A stretch of DNA of 64,000 bases from assembly GCA_963989385.1 (NCBI GenBank), contig OZ022513.1, positions 22,261,928 through 22,325,927 on the forward strand. The letters run 5' to 3'. Source of the DNA: Ctena decussata. Taxonomy: Eukaryota; Mollusca; Bivalvia; Lucinida; Lucinidae. The notes beneath the pieces were generated by a model. That model was not told where the DNA came from and ran no database searches. It saw nothing but the letters and a program-made list of their open reading frames with translations. The position numbers and the translations under genes were made by a program. The stretch's first letter is position 1. Every line of letters starts with the position of its first letter. Below, in pieces: positions 35,036 to 47,165 of the stretch.

Positions 35036-35131
35036 TATCAAGTTTATCAGGCTCGACCAGAAACATGTCGACTGGCTAGGCAAGCCTCGCCATTCCTACG
35101 CTGTTTCTGGTCTCGCCTGATAAACTTGATA
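35036..35131. mobile_element. 96-bp foldback MITE
   Basis: TATCAAGTTTATCAGGCTCG at 35036 is mirrored by the complement ending at 35131, giving ~30-bp arms around a ~36-bp centre. It begins one base after the ATTTG duplication of the preceding element, so the larger element inserted right next to it. Confidence 0.8.
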
Positions 35132-35480
35132 TCAAAAGACACTAACATGATATTTTCTAAGTGGCGATTCCTGAACATTGTCTTCTCATCCACGTTTTCG
35201 ATATTTTCATGACAGTTATGTAATATTAAACACTGACCATGCCAGTCCGCATCAACATAATTGTATTATGACTGTGATATTGATCCAACAGGAATATAAC
35301 ATCTAAACTTTCAAAGACAGACTTCTTAATAATTTTCCGATTTTGGATTTCCGTTGCTTAAAGACCGTATGGATAGTAGAAGACAAAGGCCAACTGTATC
35401 TTTCTACAGCATACGAAAGCCAGGCCCCATTCCATTCATTTCGGTGCCTTATCCATTCCTGAGTTTTTCAATCAACTGCT

Positions 35481-35556
35481 GGCCGGACCGGGAGTCAATC
35501 CCGCGACCTGTTTCACCATAATCAAGTGTACTCTTATCACTCGACCACGGCGCCTC
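35481..35556 (-). ncRNA. tRNA-like head of a SINE
   Basis: The minus strand reads GGCGCC, an A-box TGGTCGAGTGATAAG, and a B-box GGGATTGACTCCC, in tRNA order and spacing. Anticodon arm and acceptor stem do not fold cleanly, so a tRNA-derived SINE promoter is more likely than a functional tRNA. The SINE body would run downstream to about 35340. Confidence 0.6.
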
Positions 35557-36105
35557 TACTATCAACTTATGCGCTCACAAGATGTTTGGATGATTCAATT
35601 AAAGCTTTTGGGGGAGATGAGTGCAGAGCATCTGAAAGGATCTATCATACCAAGCCAGTGTTCACCAGACACGTTTCCAAACCCCAGGCTGTAGTCATCC
35701 CAACCTCTGTAAAAATCAACAGAGCCATCCTGACGACGTTGGAACACCTAGTATGCAAATATATACCACATGTATATTACTAACGGTAAATAAGCTATAT
35801 CTCTAGATGAAGGAGCAGCTAGTAATCTATCATTGGATTAAATTTTGAGTGGACTTGGCAAAAACAAGTTAACGATTTTACCAACCTGATTGACATTAAA
35901 TATGAATTTGACAGTTGGAAAAATTTGTCTGCGAAATAGGTAAAGATAAGACCTGCATCATATATTCTTGTGCTAGTTGAAGAAGGAAAATGGTCATGTC
36001 TTTCTTCTGCTTTTTGCGACGTAGAGGATGTATTCAGAGCTTATGAGATCGGTCGTTTTAATGACTAAATAAATTTGAGATAAAATAAACACATGCCTTA
36101 ATGCT

Positions 36106-36410
36106 AGTCTTCAGAGTTTACTCGTTTCTAGGCTTTATGACAAGAGGGATAACTTTAATTATCCATTGTTGAGTAGTAATATTGCTTCGGCACCTGCATA
36201 CGGAGTTTATGTCTCTCAGCTAGTCCACTATACTGGAGCCTGCTTCAAATAGCAAGACTTTGTTGAAAGAGGGAAACTACTCACGCGTCAACTGTTGACA
36301 CAGGGTTATCATAAAGTGAAACCTGCGTCGACAGTTAAGAAGTTTTATGGGAGAAACCATGACCTCGTTGATCCCTACAATGTGGCCGTTTCTAAACTAA
36401 TTTCCTATTT
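36106..36410 (+). pseudogene. Second Penelope-like RT fragment
   Basis: The frame reads SRLYDKRDNFNYPLLSS, then APAYGVYVSQLVHYTGACFK, TAG at 36250, then RGKLLTRQLLTQGYHKV...KKFYGRNHDLV. It aligns with the Naiad RT end at about 3130-3410 (SKIYDKRDDFDFD, SYGVYISQLIRFAR, KLLQQGYRYHKL) but is clearly a different family. No nuclease, RT core or 3'UTR is present. Confidence 0.8.
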
Positions 36411-36519
36411 GATGGCCTCAGCTGAAGCTCAGTTAAGCTTTCAAATATCGGACTTTAATTTTCACAGATTTTTTCCACTGATATATAGATATGGCGGGAG
36501 TATTATAATAGGCAGGTGA

Positions 36520-38256
36520 TGCTTACTACTCGCGAGCACATGATCACACCTCTATCTTGGGGTCCATGTCATTCCGGGATTGTCAATGTTCATACGATTT
36601 ACAAGTTCGGACTTATAATTTGGGAACTTTGGCCATTTTCATTCTACACAGAAACACTTGAACATGATCGATAAAAACAAACGAACAGCTTCCATTTTAT
36701 AATTTTACAGATAAAATAGATAAAAAAAATCCGCCTTTTTGTCAAAACGGTGTCGTAAACAGTGTAAACATACTATTCCAACTGAACCCAAACGACTTAT
36801 TATGTGATTCGACTTCGTTTGTGCTACTTAATAGTAAACAAAACCAATACCGCAATAGCTTTTCAGCAAATTCCGCCGGAAATATTGATCAGAACAAGAA
36901 GAAAATGAGACAGAATGCACTTATCACTGAAGTTTAGATGCACCAGTACGTCAAAAGCATGTATTTTTTGTAAATACAAAGCCTTCCTTATCTTATTTTC
37001 CATCATGAAATTTGAACAAATCTAAAGACTCTGCCCAGAGGTATATTTTCTGTGCATTGCACACAAGACACCTCGATGGAAGTTTAAACCACTGACGCCA
37101 ACGCCTACGACGCGGAAACAGTCGTACCTATATCCCGCTCCTAGGTGCAGGTGAGCTCATAAAGTTATCGGCAAACGGTACGGTGTCTTAGAAGTAGCAT
37201 GATCTGTTTTAGACTGTTTAAACTGCGATAGTCTGTCAAAACGTTTGATTTTAAAACCATAATCAAAATTAAAAAACATATCTGACACAGAACTGAATTG
37301 CGACATCTAAAGAAAAGGATGGCGATTAATCACTCTCGTCAACCGTTACTAAAATTAGTAATTCAAATAGTGATATTTTGTATAATAGTTACTTGTACAT
37401 ATAAATATCGTCAATTTTGGATAGGGGTAAATGTCGACACTTTTGACCATCGACACTGATATTCACTTCGATTACTTACTGAAGTAAATAATAGTTATCA
37501 GACGCTTAAACATGCATGACTGTGTTTATCTTTTATCCTAGGTTAATCAAAATAAGGCTAAGATTAAGCATATTACAGTCAATCTGATGCTATGTTTTAT
37601 ACTAAATAACATTTTTGTAGAATACATATTGTGTCTTTGGTAGAAAAGATCAATGTCGCGCAATTCAGCTTTAACTTTCATTGTATAGTCCCAATGGGCG
37701 TAGACTATCTAGTTATTGCTTTTGACATGGGAAGTACAGCCATTAGTTTTCCGCAATGCAACTTGACCTTTTTGAAACTGTTTATATATTTGGCGTGAGC
37801 GCTCTTCGCATAGATATCGTGAGCGGCCATATGCTGTTCGCCAATAAGTTGTGTTCGCTATTCGCACAAATGCCATGAGCGGTCATATGAAGTACCGCAC
37901 ATGGTATCACAAGGTAGCAGAATGTACAGAAGGTACAGATTTATGAACGACTTGTGATTTTACGGCCTTTTAAACTGTTTTTTATTCAACAATGGAATGG
38001 TATGATACCTACCACTCGCACCCTTGATCCACCAATGAAGATTTTAGGTCAGCTTTTTTGATATAAACAAAGGTTCTATTTTTGATTATTGTGGTTGCAA
38101 TGATTTATTTGATAAGCATCAGCTATTAATGGCTACTAAGCGTAGACCAAGCTGTTTGTGAAAGCTTTACTTGTACATGTATATGTCTTAAAGTTGCATA
38201 AAAACCCCTCTAACTACGCTGGTTACAATGCATTTTAATTACTCAGGGTTACCTAC
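36520..38256. other. Unassigned sequence
   Basis: No recognised gene, RNA or repeat. It would be intron of the FReD gene on the minus strand. Confidence 0.4.
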
Positions 38257-38402
38257 CAGCCAACCGCCACCGTCAGTCTTCATATCACAGTAGACATCTA
38301 ATACTTTATAAGCGCCCATGGGTTTTATATGATACACACCAGATTCTGTGAAACCTGTGTCCATAATCTCTTGGCAGTCCGCATGTAGGTATGTATTGCA
38401 TC
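38257..38402 (-). CDS. Exon of the FReD gene, start of the fibrinogen domain
   Basis: The 146-bp minus-strand exon reads CNTYLHADCQEIMDTGFTES, GVYHIKPMG, KVLDVYCDMKTDGGGWL. This is the classical opening of a fibrinogen domain (DC.EI...G...SGVY.I.P, VYCDM.TDGGGW). Acceptor TTTTGCAG lies at 38403-38410 and donor GTAGGT at 38251-38256. It enters in phase 1 and leaves in phase 0. The next domain segment (consensus VFQRR...EFWLG) should be a phase 0 to phase 1 exon lying between here and 11060; I did not find it. A TIR element begins about 44 bp upstream of the acceptor. Confidence 0.85.
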
Positions 38403-38445
38403 CTGCAAAATGTAGCGTGGATGATAATAAGATCAGGTTTCAATT

Positions 38446-39650
38446 AAAACTAAATGGTTGTCCGGGGACATCTTGTCGAACATGCCATTTGCTTTCGTGA
38501 CCTATAAGTATGTCAAGACTAACTATTTAAGTCATTTATGAGAAAGAAGCCAAACAATATCATGCTTTTTCAGCATTTTTCTTTTTTTAAAGTTTTCAAT
38601 AAGGAAAAAACGTAGAACTAATCGCCATGAGAAATTCAATTTATGATAATTTTATCATTTGACCTTCAAGTGTGACCGTGACCTTTGACCAACATAAACA
38701 AACGTTTCTACTTAACAAGGAGAACAACTGTGCCAAATTATTTTGAAATCCGTCCATAAATGTAGAAGTAATAGCTTGGACAAGCTTCAAAAGTGACATT
38801 GACCCTAGACCTACCTAAACAAATGTTTAAAATGACACACTTCTACTCACCAAGGAGAACAATAGTGCTTCATTATTTTGAAATCCATGCAAACGTGTAG
38901 CTGTAATGGCCCGGACAGGCTAAATTTATGATAATTAAATCATTTGACCTTTAAGTGTGACCTTGGTCCCAGACCCACCCGAGTAAATGTTTACATGACA
39001 CTTTTACGCATCAAGGAGAACAATTGTGCCAATTTATTTTGAAATCCATTTTCAAATGTTGAAGTTATGGCCCAGACAAGCTCTTAAGAACATTTGATCA
39101 TTTGACTTTCAGAAGTGACCTTGACCTTAGACCTACCTAAACAAATGTTTCAAATGACACTTTTACTAACCAAGGAAAATAATGGTGCTTAAGTATTTTG
39201 AAATCCATGCATAAATGTAGCTGTAATGGCCCGGACAGGCTCCATTTATGGTACTTTTATCATTTGACCTTCAAATGTGACCTTGGCCTTTGACCTACCT
39301 GCACTTTTACTTATCAGGGAGAACAATTGTGCCAAATCATATTGAAATCCATCCATAAATGCAGAAGTAATGGCCCGGACAAGCTCAATTATCATTTTAC
39401 CATTTGACCTTCAAGTGTGACCTTGACCTTGGACCTACCTGATCGAATGTTTCTAATGGCACTTGTACTCATCAAGGAAAATGATTTTTCTAAATTATTT
39501 TGAAATCCATCCATAAATGTAAAAGTTATACCCGGACAAATTCGGATGGCCATACGCAGGCACGCACCAAAGCATGTACGTACGTACGCACATACACAGA
39601 ACTGAAGTTGTGACAACTATGTCTCGCTCACTGTAAGCAGGCTCGACAAT
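38446..39650 (-). mobile_element. TIR element with ~165-bp internal repeats, copy 1
   Basis: Reverse-orientation copy of the element at 41969-43258. Its 5' end is at 39650 (GTCGAGCCTGCTTACAGTGA when reversed) and its other end reads TAAATGGTTGTCCGGGGACA at 38451. Between are about six units with GTGACCTTGACCTT, a GGAGAACAATTGTGCC block and ATTTTGAAATCCATCC. It has no coding frame. Confidence 0.75.
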
Positions 39651-39734
39651 AATGGGTAATTTTGTTTTGTTTTTCTTGTTTCTTTTTTTCTTTGTTCTCA
39701 CGTGGAACACTTTTCGTACTTCCTTGTTGGCTTC

Positions 39735-40540
39735 CCTAAAGCCACAGTCTCACTGTCACGTTTTAAGGGCTAGGTTTTACTACGTTTTAAAACGTGGCAA
39801 AGCGGCAGTATACGTTGAAAAACGTAGTGAAGACGTATATAAATGTAGCTAAATACGTGGCCTAGTTATGTTTTATTTAGAATTTTTAACTCAAAAATGG
39901 CATTTTGATATACGTAGCGTATACCTAGTAAAACGTAGCAACACGTATTTAAACGTGGTCAAAACGTACTAAAACGTAGTCGAAACGCATTAAATACGTT
40001 CAAAAACGTAACAAGAATAACCTAGGGGTCTCTTAAGACTCAGTCTCACTGTCACGTATTGAGGACTATGTTTTTCTACGTATTCAAAACGTACCAAAAC
40101 TGGAATATGCATATAAAAACGTAGTGAATACGGATTATATACGGATATTTACAGCTACATGCGTGGCATAGCTACGTTTGATTTGAAAATTCAACTTAAA
40201 CTTAGCATTTCGAAATACCTACTGTATGCATAGTAGAAACTTATTGATACGTAGTCTAAACGTACAAGCACGTAGTTGAAACGTTACAAATAGGTGCAAA
40301 TACGTAGCCATACGTGAAGGTCCTCTATGTACTTCTACGCATTATATACACTTTTCGCATGTCTTAGTACGTTCCGTGACGTTTATTCTGCGTTTGATTA
40401 CGATTTGGTATATTTTCCGATACCTACTAAAATCTCACTTTGATTAGGCAGTAATACCGGACCCTACCTGATAGTCCTAGTAGAGATGTTTCAGATAAGA
40501 GTAACGTATAACGTTATTTACCGTATTGACGAAAACCAAT
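39735..40540 (+). repeat. ACGT-rich repeat, two successive copies
   Basis: Both copies start with (A/C)AGTCTCACTGTCACGT (39743 and 40041) followed by G(A/G)GG(A/C)TA. The body is dominated by short phrases such as AAACGTAGT and TACGTA. A partial inverted copy lies at 46925-47165; shared ends include AGAGATGTT(T/C)CAGATAAG. The family is not recognised. Confidence 0.65.
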
Positions 40541-41199
40541 ACGGTAACTACCTAAACGATGACTACGGAGGCTTCTAAGTGATGTTAATGTGTGTGTATT
40601 TGACGCAGACCTCTGCACTTGGAATAAAAACCATTTCGCCTCGCTATTACGTCCATACGTGCGGATTTTTACCACGAGAACTTTATTTTCATTAATGTTC
40701 GCGGAGAAAAAAATCACGGTTTCGCAATTAAGGCATATTCAAGGGAATTAAAGCCCGCGGATTCCTTATGTTTTCGTATTATTCCTTCATAAATCATCGC
40801 ATTCGCGGGCATTTACGTAGGCATTTTCTGTTGGCCGCGAAAAAATAAAAATAAATAAAGTAAAAATTACTACACTCGAAAATTTTACCGTTACATTATT
40901 TGCCTAAAAATCTGATAAGTTTTTGTCCGCTAGTCTCCTGGATACGGTTTTCAAACATTACTTTTTAAGGTACCTGGTTCTTTTATAGCTTATCAGTTTG
41001 TAGCTGTTGTTTTTATTTTTGAGAATCTAACCCCTAGGAAACATTTTAATCCGTTTTTAAACGCAAAAATAAGATAACGCAAAATTTTATGGAAACACAG
41101 CATTCAATAACCCAGAAAGTTTGTTTTTGATTTTTTTGGCGTGTGACATTAAACAAGGTTGATGTACGAGGGTACCCAGTTCGTGGCCTTACGACTAGG

Positions 41200-41250
41200 T
41201 GGACGGGGCGGGGTGGGTTGGGGGGGGGGGGGCAGGGCCGGGGCGGATAA
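41200..41250. repeat. G-rich tract
   Basis: Runs of G from GGACGGGGCGGGGTGGG through a stretch of about 13 G to GGGCCGGGGCGG. At least four G-runs of three or more are close together, so a quadruplex is possible. Confidence 0.8.
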
Positions 41251-41675
41251 AAAAATAAAAGAAAATAAGAAAATAATCTGACATGTAACTATAATGGCCC
41301 TTCAGGTGTTGGTATAGCATCAGACCTTCGTATGTTTATTTATTATTATTATCATTAATAGTAGTAGTAATAGTGTTTGTTTAGTATTACCCTTTTAACC
41401 TGTAAAAGCATTAGATTCTGTGAAATTAGTCCGTTTGTGCGCCTATCTGCCTGTGTGCATGGCTAAAACAATCTTACCTACCTAGCTACTGTACCTACTA
41501 ACTTGGATGCTTTTGAAGCCATGATAGGTTTCATTGTTCTCGCTGTTTGCACAAGGGACGAAGATACGATCACTGTTTCATCTCAGCTTCGTCAGTGTCT
41601 ACATAACGCCCAACCAACATTATCATATGCTATCCTATTCGAATGCATAGAAACGCTAATAAATACCGATTTTCT

Positions 41676-41680
<5 letters not shown>

Positions 41681-41730
<50 letters not shown>
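41681..41730. repeat. (GT)n microsatellite
   Basis: About 25 GT units. Confidence 0.95.
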
Positions 41731-41733
<3 letters not shown>

Positions 41734-41968
41734 TTGGTATAAAGGGCTTTACTGCTCATAACTAGTAAACACCCCATATAGGTACATGCTCTGCTGTTTA
41801 TAGATTAACAACAATAATAAAAATAATTAAATAAATGAAATGAGTATAAAATTAAATAAATCCAAATAATATAAATCCACTAATTGCACACAGCGGATGG
41901 CCTGGTCTGACTGGATTCATTGTTCGCCTTTGATGCAAGTGTCCCAGGTTTGTGTCCAATCAATTTTT

Positions 41969-43258
41969 GTCGAGCCCGCTTGCGGAGAGCGAGACATAGT
42001 TGTTGCAATGTCAGTTCGGTGTATGTCCGTGCGTGCGTTAGTGCGTGCGTGCGTGCGTGCGTGCGTTAGTGCGTGCATGCGTCCGTCCGGATTTGTCCGG
42101 GCCATAACTTCTACATTTATGGATGGATTTCAAAATAATTTGGCACAATTGTTCTCCTTGATGAGTAAAAGTGTCTTTTGAAACATTTGTTCCGATTGGT
42201 CCAAGGTCAAGGTCACACTTGAAGGTCAAATGATAAAATGGCCATAAAAAAAGCTTGTCCGGGCCATAACTTCTACATTTATGGATGGATTTTAAAATAA
42301 TTTGGCACAATTGTTCTCCTTGATGAGTAAAAGTGCTTTTTGAAACATTTGTTCAGGTAGGTCCAAGGTCAAGGTCACACTTGTAGGTCAAATGATAAAA
42401 TGGCCATAAATTGAGCTTGTCCGAGCCATTACTTCTACATTTACGAATCGATTTCAAAATAATTTGGCACAATTGTTCTACTTGATGAATAGAAGTGCCA
42501 TTTGAAACATTTGGTCAGGTAGGTCCAAGGTCAAGGTCACATTTGAAGGTCAAATTATAAAATGGCCATAAATTGAGCTTGTCCGAGCCATTATTTCTAC
42601 ATTTATGGATGGATTTCAAAATAATTTGGCACAATTGTTCTCCTTGATGTTTAAAAGTGCCATTTGGAAAATTTATTCAGGTAGGTCCAAGGTCAAGGTC
42701 ACACTTGAAGGTAAAATGATAAAATGGCCGTAATTTGAGCTTGTCTGAGCCATAACTTCAACATTTACAAATGGATTTCAAAATAATTTAACACAATTGT
42801 TCTCCTTGATGAGAAGAAGTGCAGTTTGGAACATTTGTTCTAGTCGGTCCAAAGTCAAGGTCACACTTGAAGGTCAAATGATTAAATGGTCATAAATTGA
42901 GCTTGTCCGAGCCCTTACTTCTACATTTACGGATGGATTTCAAAATAATTTGGCACAATTGTTCTTCTTGATGAGTGGAAGTGTCAAGTGACATATGTGT
43001 TTGGGTAGGTCCAAGGTCAAGGTCACACTTGAAGGTCAGATATTGTAACTGTCATAAATTGAGCTTGCCTGGGTCATCACTTCTACTTATTTTCCTTTGT
43101 GAAAATTTGGAGGAAAAAAAGAAGAAAATGCTGGCTAAGCATGATGTTTTTTGGCTTCTTTCTAGAGTGAAGCAGTTACTTAGTCTTAACATACTTATAG
43201 GTCACTAAAGCAAACAGCGGGCTCGACCAGTTGTCCCTGGACAACCTTCTAGTTTTTC
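41969..43258 (+). mobile_element. TIR element with ~165-bp internal repeats, copy 2
   Basis: Starts GTCGAGCCCGCTTGCGG at 41969 and ends AGCGGGCTCGAC at 43226 followed by CAGTTGTCCCTGGACAACC, so a 12-bp inverted end is present. A (GCGT)n run follows the start. Six units each read CATAACTTCTACATTTATGG, CAAAATAATTTGGCACAATT, GTCCAAGGTCAAGGTCACAC. No transposase is encoded. Confidence 0.8.
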
Positions 43259-43371
43259 AATCCAGTAGATTAGGAAACCCGCACCCAGTGTACCCAATAC
43301 CGGAACAAACGGTATCATGATGTCGGTCGGAAGTGTCGCTGATGCAGGTCATTGGTGGAGTCCGCTTTATC

Positions 43372-43407
43372 AAAAGTAAAAAGTATGCAAAGACCAGGAA
43401 CTGAAAC
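43372..43407 (-). mobile_element. 36-bp Naiad 3' tip, inverted
   Basis: The complement reads GTTTCAGTTCCTGG...GCATACTTTTTACTTTT, identical to the last 36 bases of the element at 4299. Flanks are unrelated to the element, so this is either an extreme 5' truncation or a deleted copy. Confidence 0.7.
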
Positions 43408-43750
43408 AAACCTGCAAAATTGTACATAGGCACGCAAAACGTAACACAGATTGAGAAAAATGTGTCTGTTATGGTTTCGTACCCATGAACTGTGGCCTAT
43501 TTAAATAAGTAAAACTTGACAAATCCAACAGACATGCTGTAACAGACTGAAACAGATTCTACTGTATTGGTTATCCCCACAGGGATTTCTTGATTAGGAT
43601 AAGAAATGTGTACTTGACGTTCATTTGTTCAACACATACTCTATAGCCTATATCTTGCTCTTCCTCAAGGTCCCGCTATTGACTTGTAGGCGCACCTTAT
43701 ATAATTGTATTGTCTACGCCTCGCTGAGAAAATATGGCTGTAAGTTTTCT

Positions 43751-44095
43751 TCTCGACGCATCCGAGTACAATTTCACTTTTGTTCCACATTTCACACGAT
43801 TTCATCGGCCAAATAACGCGTATGTCAACATTTAGCCAATAATATCAAAGATTAAGGAATTTTTAATCTGCGCTTTTCCTGTTGTACTGCCCTGCGTTAA
43901 TACTAGCACTCTGTCAGATGTTAATTCAAATTGTTTCTCTTTGTAAATTTACAATGGAAATTTTATCGAAAACAGACACATATATTCAAAACTTTATTTT
44001 TTTTCAGTGCAAATCTACTTTTGATTTCTACTTTCGGTTTAATACACATAAACATTGAATCATCTTGGTAACTGTTTTCGAATCATGCTCCAATA
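43751..44095 (+). repeat. Dispersed repeat X, copy 1 (partial)
   Basis: Shares, in order, CATCCGAGTACAATTTCACT, TTAGCCAATA, TTTACAAT(G/T)GAAATTTTATC, and TTTCTACTTTCGGTTTAATA with the copies at 50330-50822 and 53036-53532. The 3' third is missing. Confidence 0.8.
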
Positions 44096-44471
44096 CCAAC
44101 GGCATCATAAATCTGTTACTATTGTAGCAACTAATACTTCTTATTGATGTCAAAGTGACGTCATGTAGACGCCATTCTGACAAGGTACTAGGCATAACTG
44201 TTGGTAATTTCATAATATCTCTGACGTCACTGGTATAGGAGCATGGCAAACAGTGTCGCCATGCTCCGCCAATTTTTCACTGATATAACATACTAAAATT
44301 CTTTACATAGGAACTTCAGATTTTTTAAACAAACAAATATCCTAAATTCATTTAATTCTTTGTTTATTGTGTCCTACATGCGAAATCTTTGCTTCTGCGT
44401 ATCCCACACAGTAGGCCTAATTCATTTTTCAAAAGGAGTTAATTTCAGTCATACACCCATAAACTTCAACA

Positions 44472-45545
44472 ACAAGAGGGCCAAAATGTCCCTAAATCGC
44501 TCACCTAAGTTTAAGGTTGTCATTGTTAAAATTGTATGTGTTGGAGAAATTTAGCTAGAAGGCAGTAAATGACGACTGCCTTGGAATTTTAGCTTCAAGG
44601 AAGTAACCTACATTCAACTGCCTTTTATAAATCAGTATGAGTTAAAGGACCTCTAGGCAATGCTGCATACCACATATCAAGCATCCGAACGCTGTTCTGA
44701 AAGATTCTTAAGTACATTTTACTTTCTAACTCAAAACCCCGCAACATGCCACAGAGCCGTTTAGGACCGTGAGGCTGCCGTTGTGACAGACTTAATAGAG
44801 GTACACAGGGCAATGCTTCACACCAAAATTCAAGCAGCTGAGCCTAGTTGTTCTGAGGAAGAAAATTTTTGAATACTTATTCTATGTATTTCTGTGTTTC
44901 AAACCCAGGACCCCCTGAGGCAGGACCATTTTGGACCTTGGGTGTTGTTCCATTTGACCAAACCTGGTAAATGACCACTAAGCAATGCTACATACTAATA
45001 TCGAGCAGCCGGGCCAAGTGTTTCTGAAGAAGATTTTAACATTTTCCAGTGTATTTCTATGGTTCGAACCACTCCCTGGAGCGTGGCTATTTTAGATTCT
45101 GGGGCCACCAATTGAACAAACTTGATAAAGAACCACTAGGCAATGCTACATGTACATATCGAATTTAAAGAATCTCAGCCTAGCATTTCTCGCGGAGAAG
45201 ATTTTTAAGTTAATTTTATTTTCGAACCCAAAACTACGTGCCGCAGGACCATTTTGAATCCATGCGTAATACCAAATTTCAAGTATCTCAGCCTAGGAAT
45301 TTTGACGAAGAAGACATCTGAATAGTTTTGTATATATTTCTATGGTCCAAACCTAGGTAGACGCTGAGGTAGACAGACCCTGAGGTAGACCCAAGGACCT
45401 CTGTTTGAGCAAACTTGACAAAGGATAACCCGGCAATGTTATATACCAAATTTCAAGTCTGAACCCAGTGGTTCTGAAGAAGATTTTTGAATATTTTCTC
45501 TATGTATTTATATTTTTCAAACCCAAGAACCCCTGGAGCGTGGCC
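44472..45545. repeat. Array of ~180-bp degenerate units
   Basis: Starts with AACAAGAGGGCCAAAATGTC and AATCGCTCACCTAAG, the same end type as the element at 19430-22065. Then about five units, each with AGGCAATGCT.CATAC, CAAG(C/T)A.C..AGCC, a TTCTGA.GAAGA block and a CCC..GAGGCAGGACCATTTTGGA block. No coding frame. Confidence 0.65.
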
Positions 45546-46476
45546 ACAAATAAAAGAACCCACATGGCTAATGTAGAATCCGTTTGGCTTTAGTGCAATC
45601 TGCACACATCCTCAGTGTTGTCCGTGCATCTGTACCTTTGTTATTGCGTTTCCCACACTGTAATTCGGTTTTCTAAAAGTATTTATTTCAGTCCATACGC
45701 CCATAAAACTTAAGCTAATAAATTCTGCTAGCATGTCTGGTCTGTTGGGCTTAAGTCCGGGATGAAAGACCGACAGTATATGGCGATAATTTAGGTAATA
45801 ATAATGATAGTGCATATATTTGTCAGTAAAACAGGTCGTGGCTGTCAACTTTCCGGGCAGGTGACCGTTAGTCAAGGACTGGATGTTGTGATGGGGGATG
45901 CTTAGTAGCTGAGATGCGCGACACCTGTCAGAAAGTGGTATAGGCGTGTATGTGGCTTAACCTAGGTCGCGGCGACCTACTATCTAGAATGGTAGGGTGG
46001 ATGACATGTAAGAGTTTGGTATAGTATTACACTTACACTTTTGGGATGCAAATGGACAATTATGACAGAAATGTACTTACAGCCTGCCGGAAAGAACATG
46101 TTCACCAGTGTTAAAATTACCTAGGTTGCGGCAACCTATATTTCGGGTATGTGACCTTTAGTTGTGCTTCAAATGCTTAAGCTCTATCACAGATACCGAT
46201 CTATCACTCGAGGTCACTTGTTCGGACACTGGAAGACCGCAGCGACTTAGTGAACTATGCATAGTTTTCTCACCATCTCCTATGCATAGCAGACACTAGG
46301 TGTGTCGAAAAGAATCAAACTCCCTCAAAAATAAAGGAAAAAAGCCTATACATGTACTTCATTTGCTCCGGTTTTCAGGTTGAGTACGCTACGGCGATTT
46401 ACTTTTTTGGATAAACCACCTGCAGTGGTTGGTGTGTTTGGGATATAAAGGGGCTGAAAGGGAGAAGGTCAATATT

Positions 46477-46737
46477 ATATGTGCTGCGACACGAGGAAAA
46501 CAACAAAGTGGTTGTGCGCCCAGCGCAGACTCAGATCAGCCTGGGCATCCACCCAGCCTGGGCATCCGCCCATTCTGATCAGGGTATTTGCTGTCCGCAT
46601 GGATGTAGCTTAGTCCCTTAGCTACCCTTTAAGCGTTTAGCGGAGGCGCTGATCAGACTGGATGGATGCCCAGGCTGACCTGAGTCTGCGCTGAGCGCAC
46701 AACCACATTGTTGGTTTTCTCGTGTCGCGGCCCATAT
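46477..46737. mobile_element. MITE M1, copy 1
   Basis: Ends are inverted over more than 50 bp: ATATGTGCTGCGACACGAGG at 46477 and the complement of ATATGGGCCGCGACACGAG at 46737. Inside are the words TGCGC(C/T)CAGCGCAGACTCAG and GATGCCCAGGCTGACCTGAG. A second copy is at 56028-56264. Confidence 0.85.
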
Positions 46738-46924
46738 TTCAAAATTCATGTCCACATACGCTCAAACGGACGGACGCAGCAACATCAAACAGGTGTCTAT
46801 GCCTCGCTCACAAATTCGGCTTGACATGAAATGAAACTATCACACGAAGCGCTTTTACTTATTGGCTTTATACTTCTATGCTTCCGTTGTTTCATTTTAT
46901 CTGCAATAGCGTCAATAGCGTGAT

Positions 46925-47165
46925 TAAGGTTATACGTAAACCTTATCTGGAACATCTCTAGTAACGTATGGAATCGTAGTAGGAAAGTAAACTGTTCTCA
47001 TTCCTTCTGAAAGCGTGACACAAAGCCGTTTGATAACCGGATAATACGAAGTAAATCGTATTAGAAACGTATTAGATACGTAGTAGCACCTAAATACCTA
47101 CACAACGGGGTACAAACGTAGGGCGGGAATCGCTAAACAACCTAGCCCTCAAAATGTGACTGGGC
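46925..47165 (-). repeat. ACGT-rich repeat, inverted partial copy
   Basis: The complement reads TTTTGAGGGCTAGGTTGTT at one end and AGAGATGTTCCAGATAAGG at the other, matching the ends of the repeat at 39735-40540, with several ACGTA words between. Confidence 0.6.

Noticed and set aside
41592..42310. Frames with poly-HT and ARTHART repeats
   Set aside because: Translations of (GT)n and (GCGT)n microsatellites and of transposon tandem repeats.
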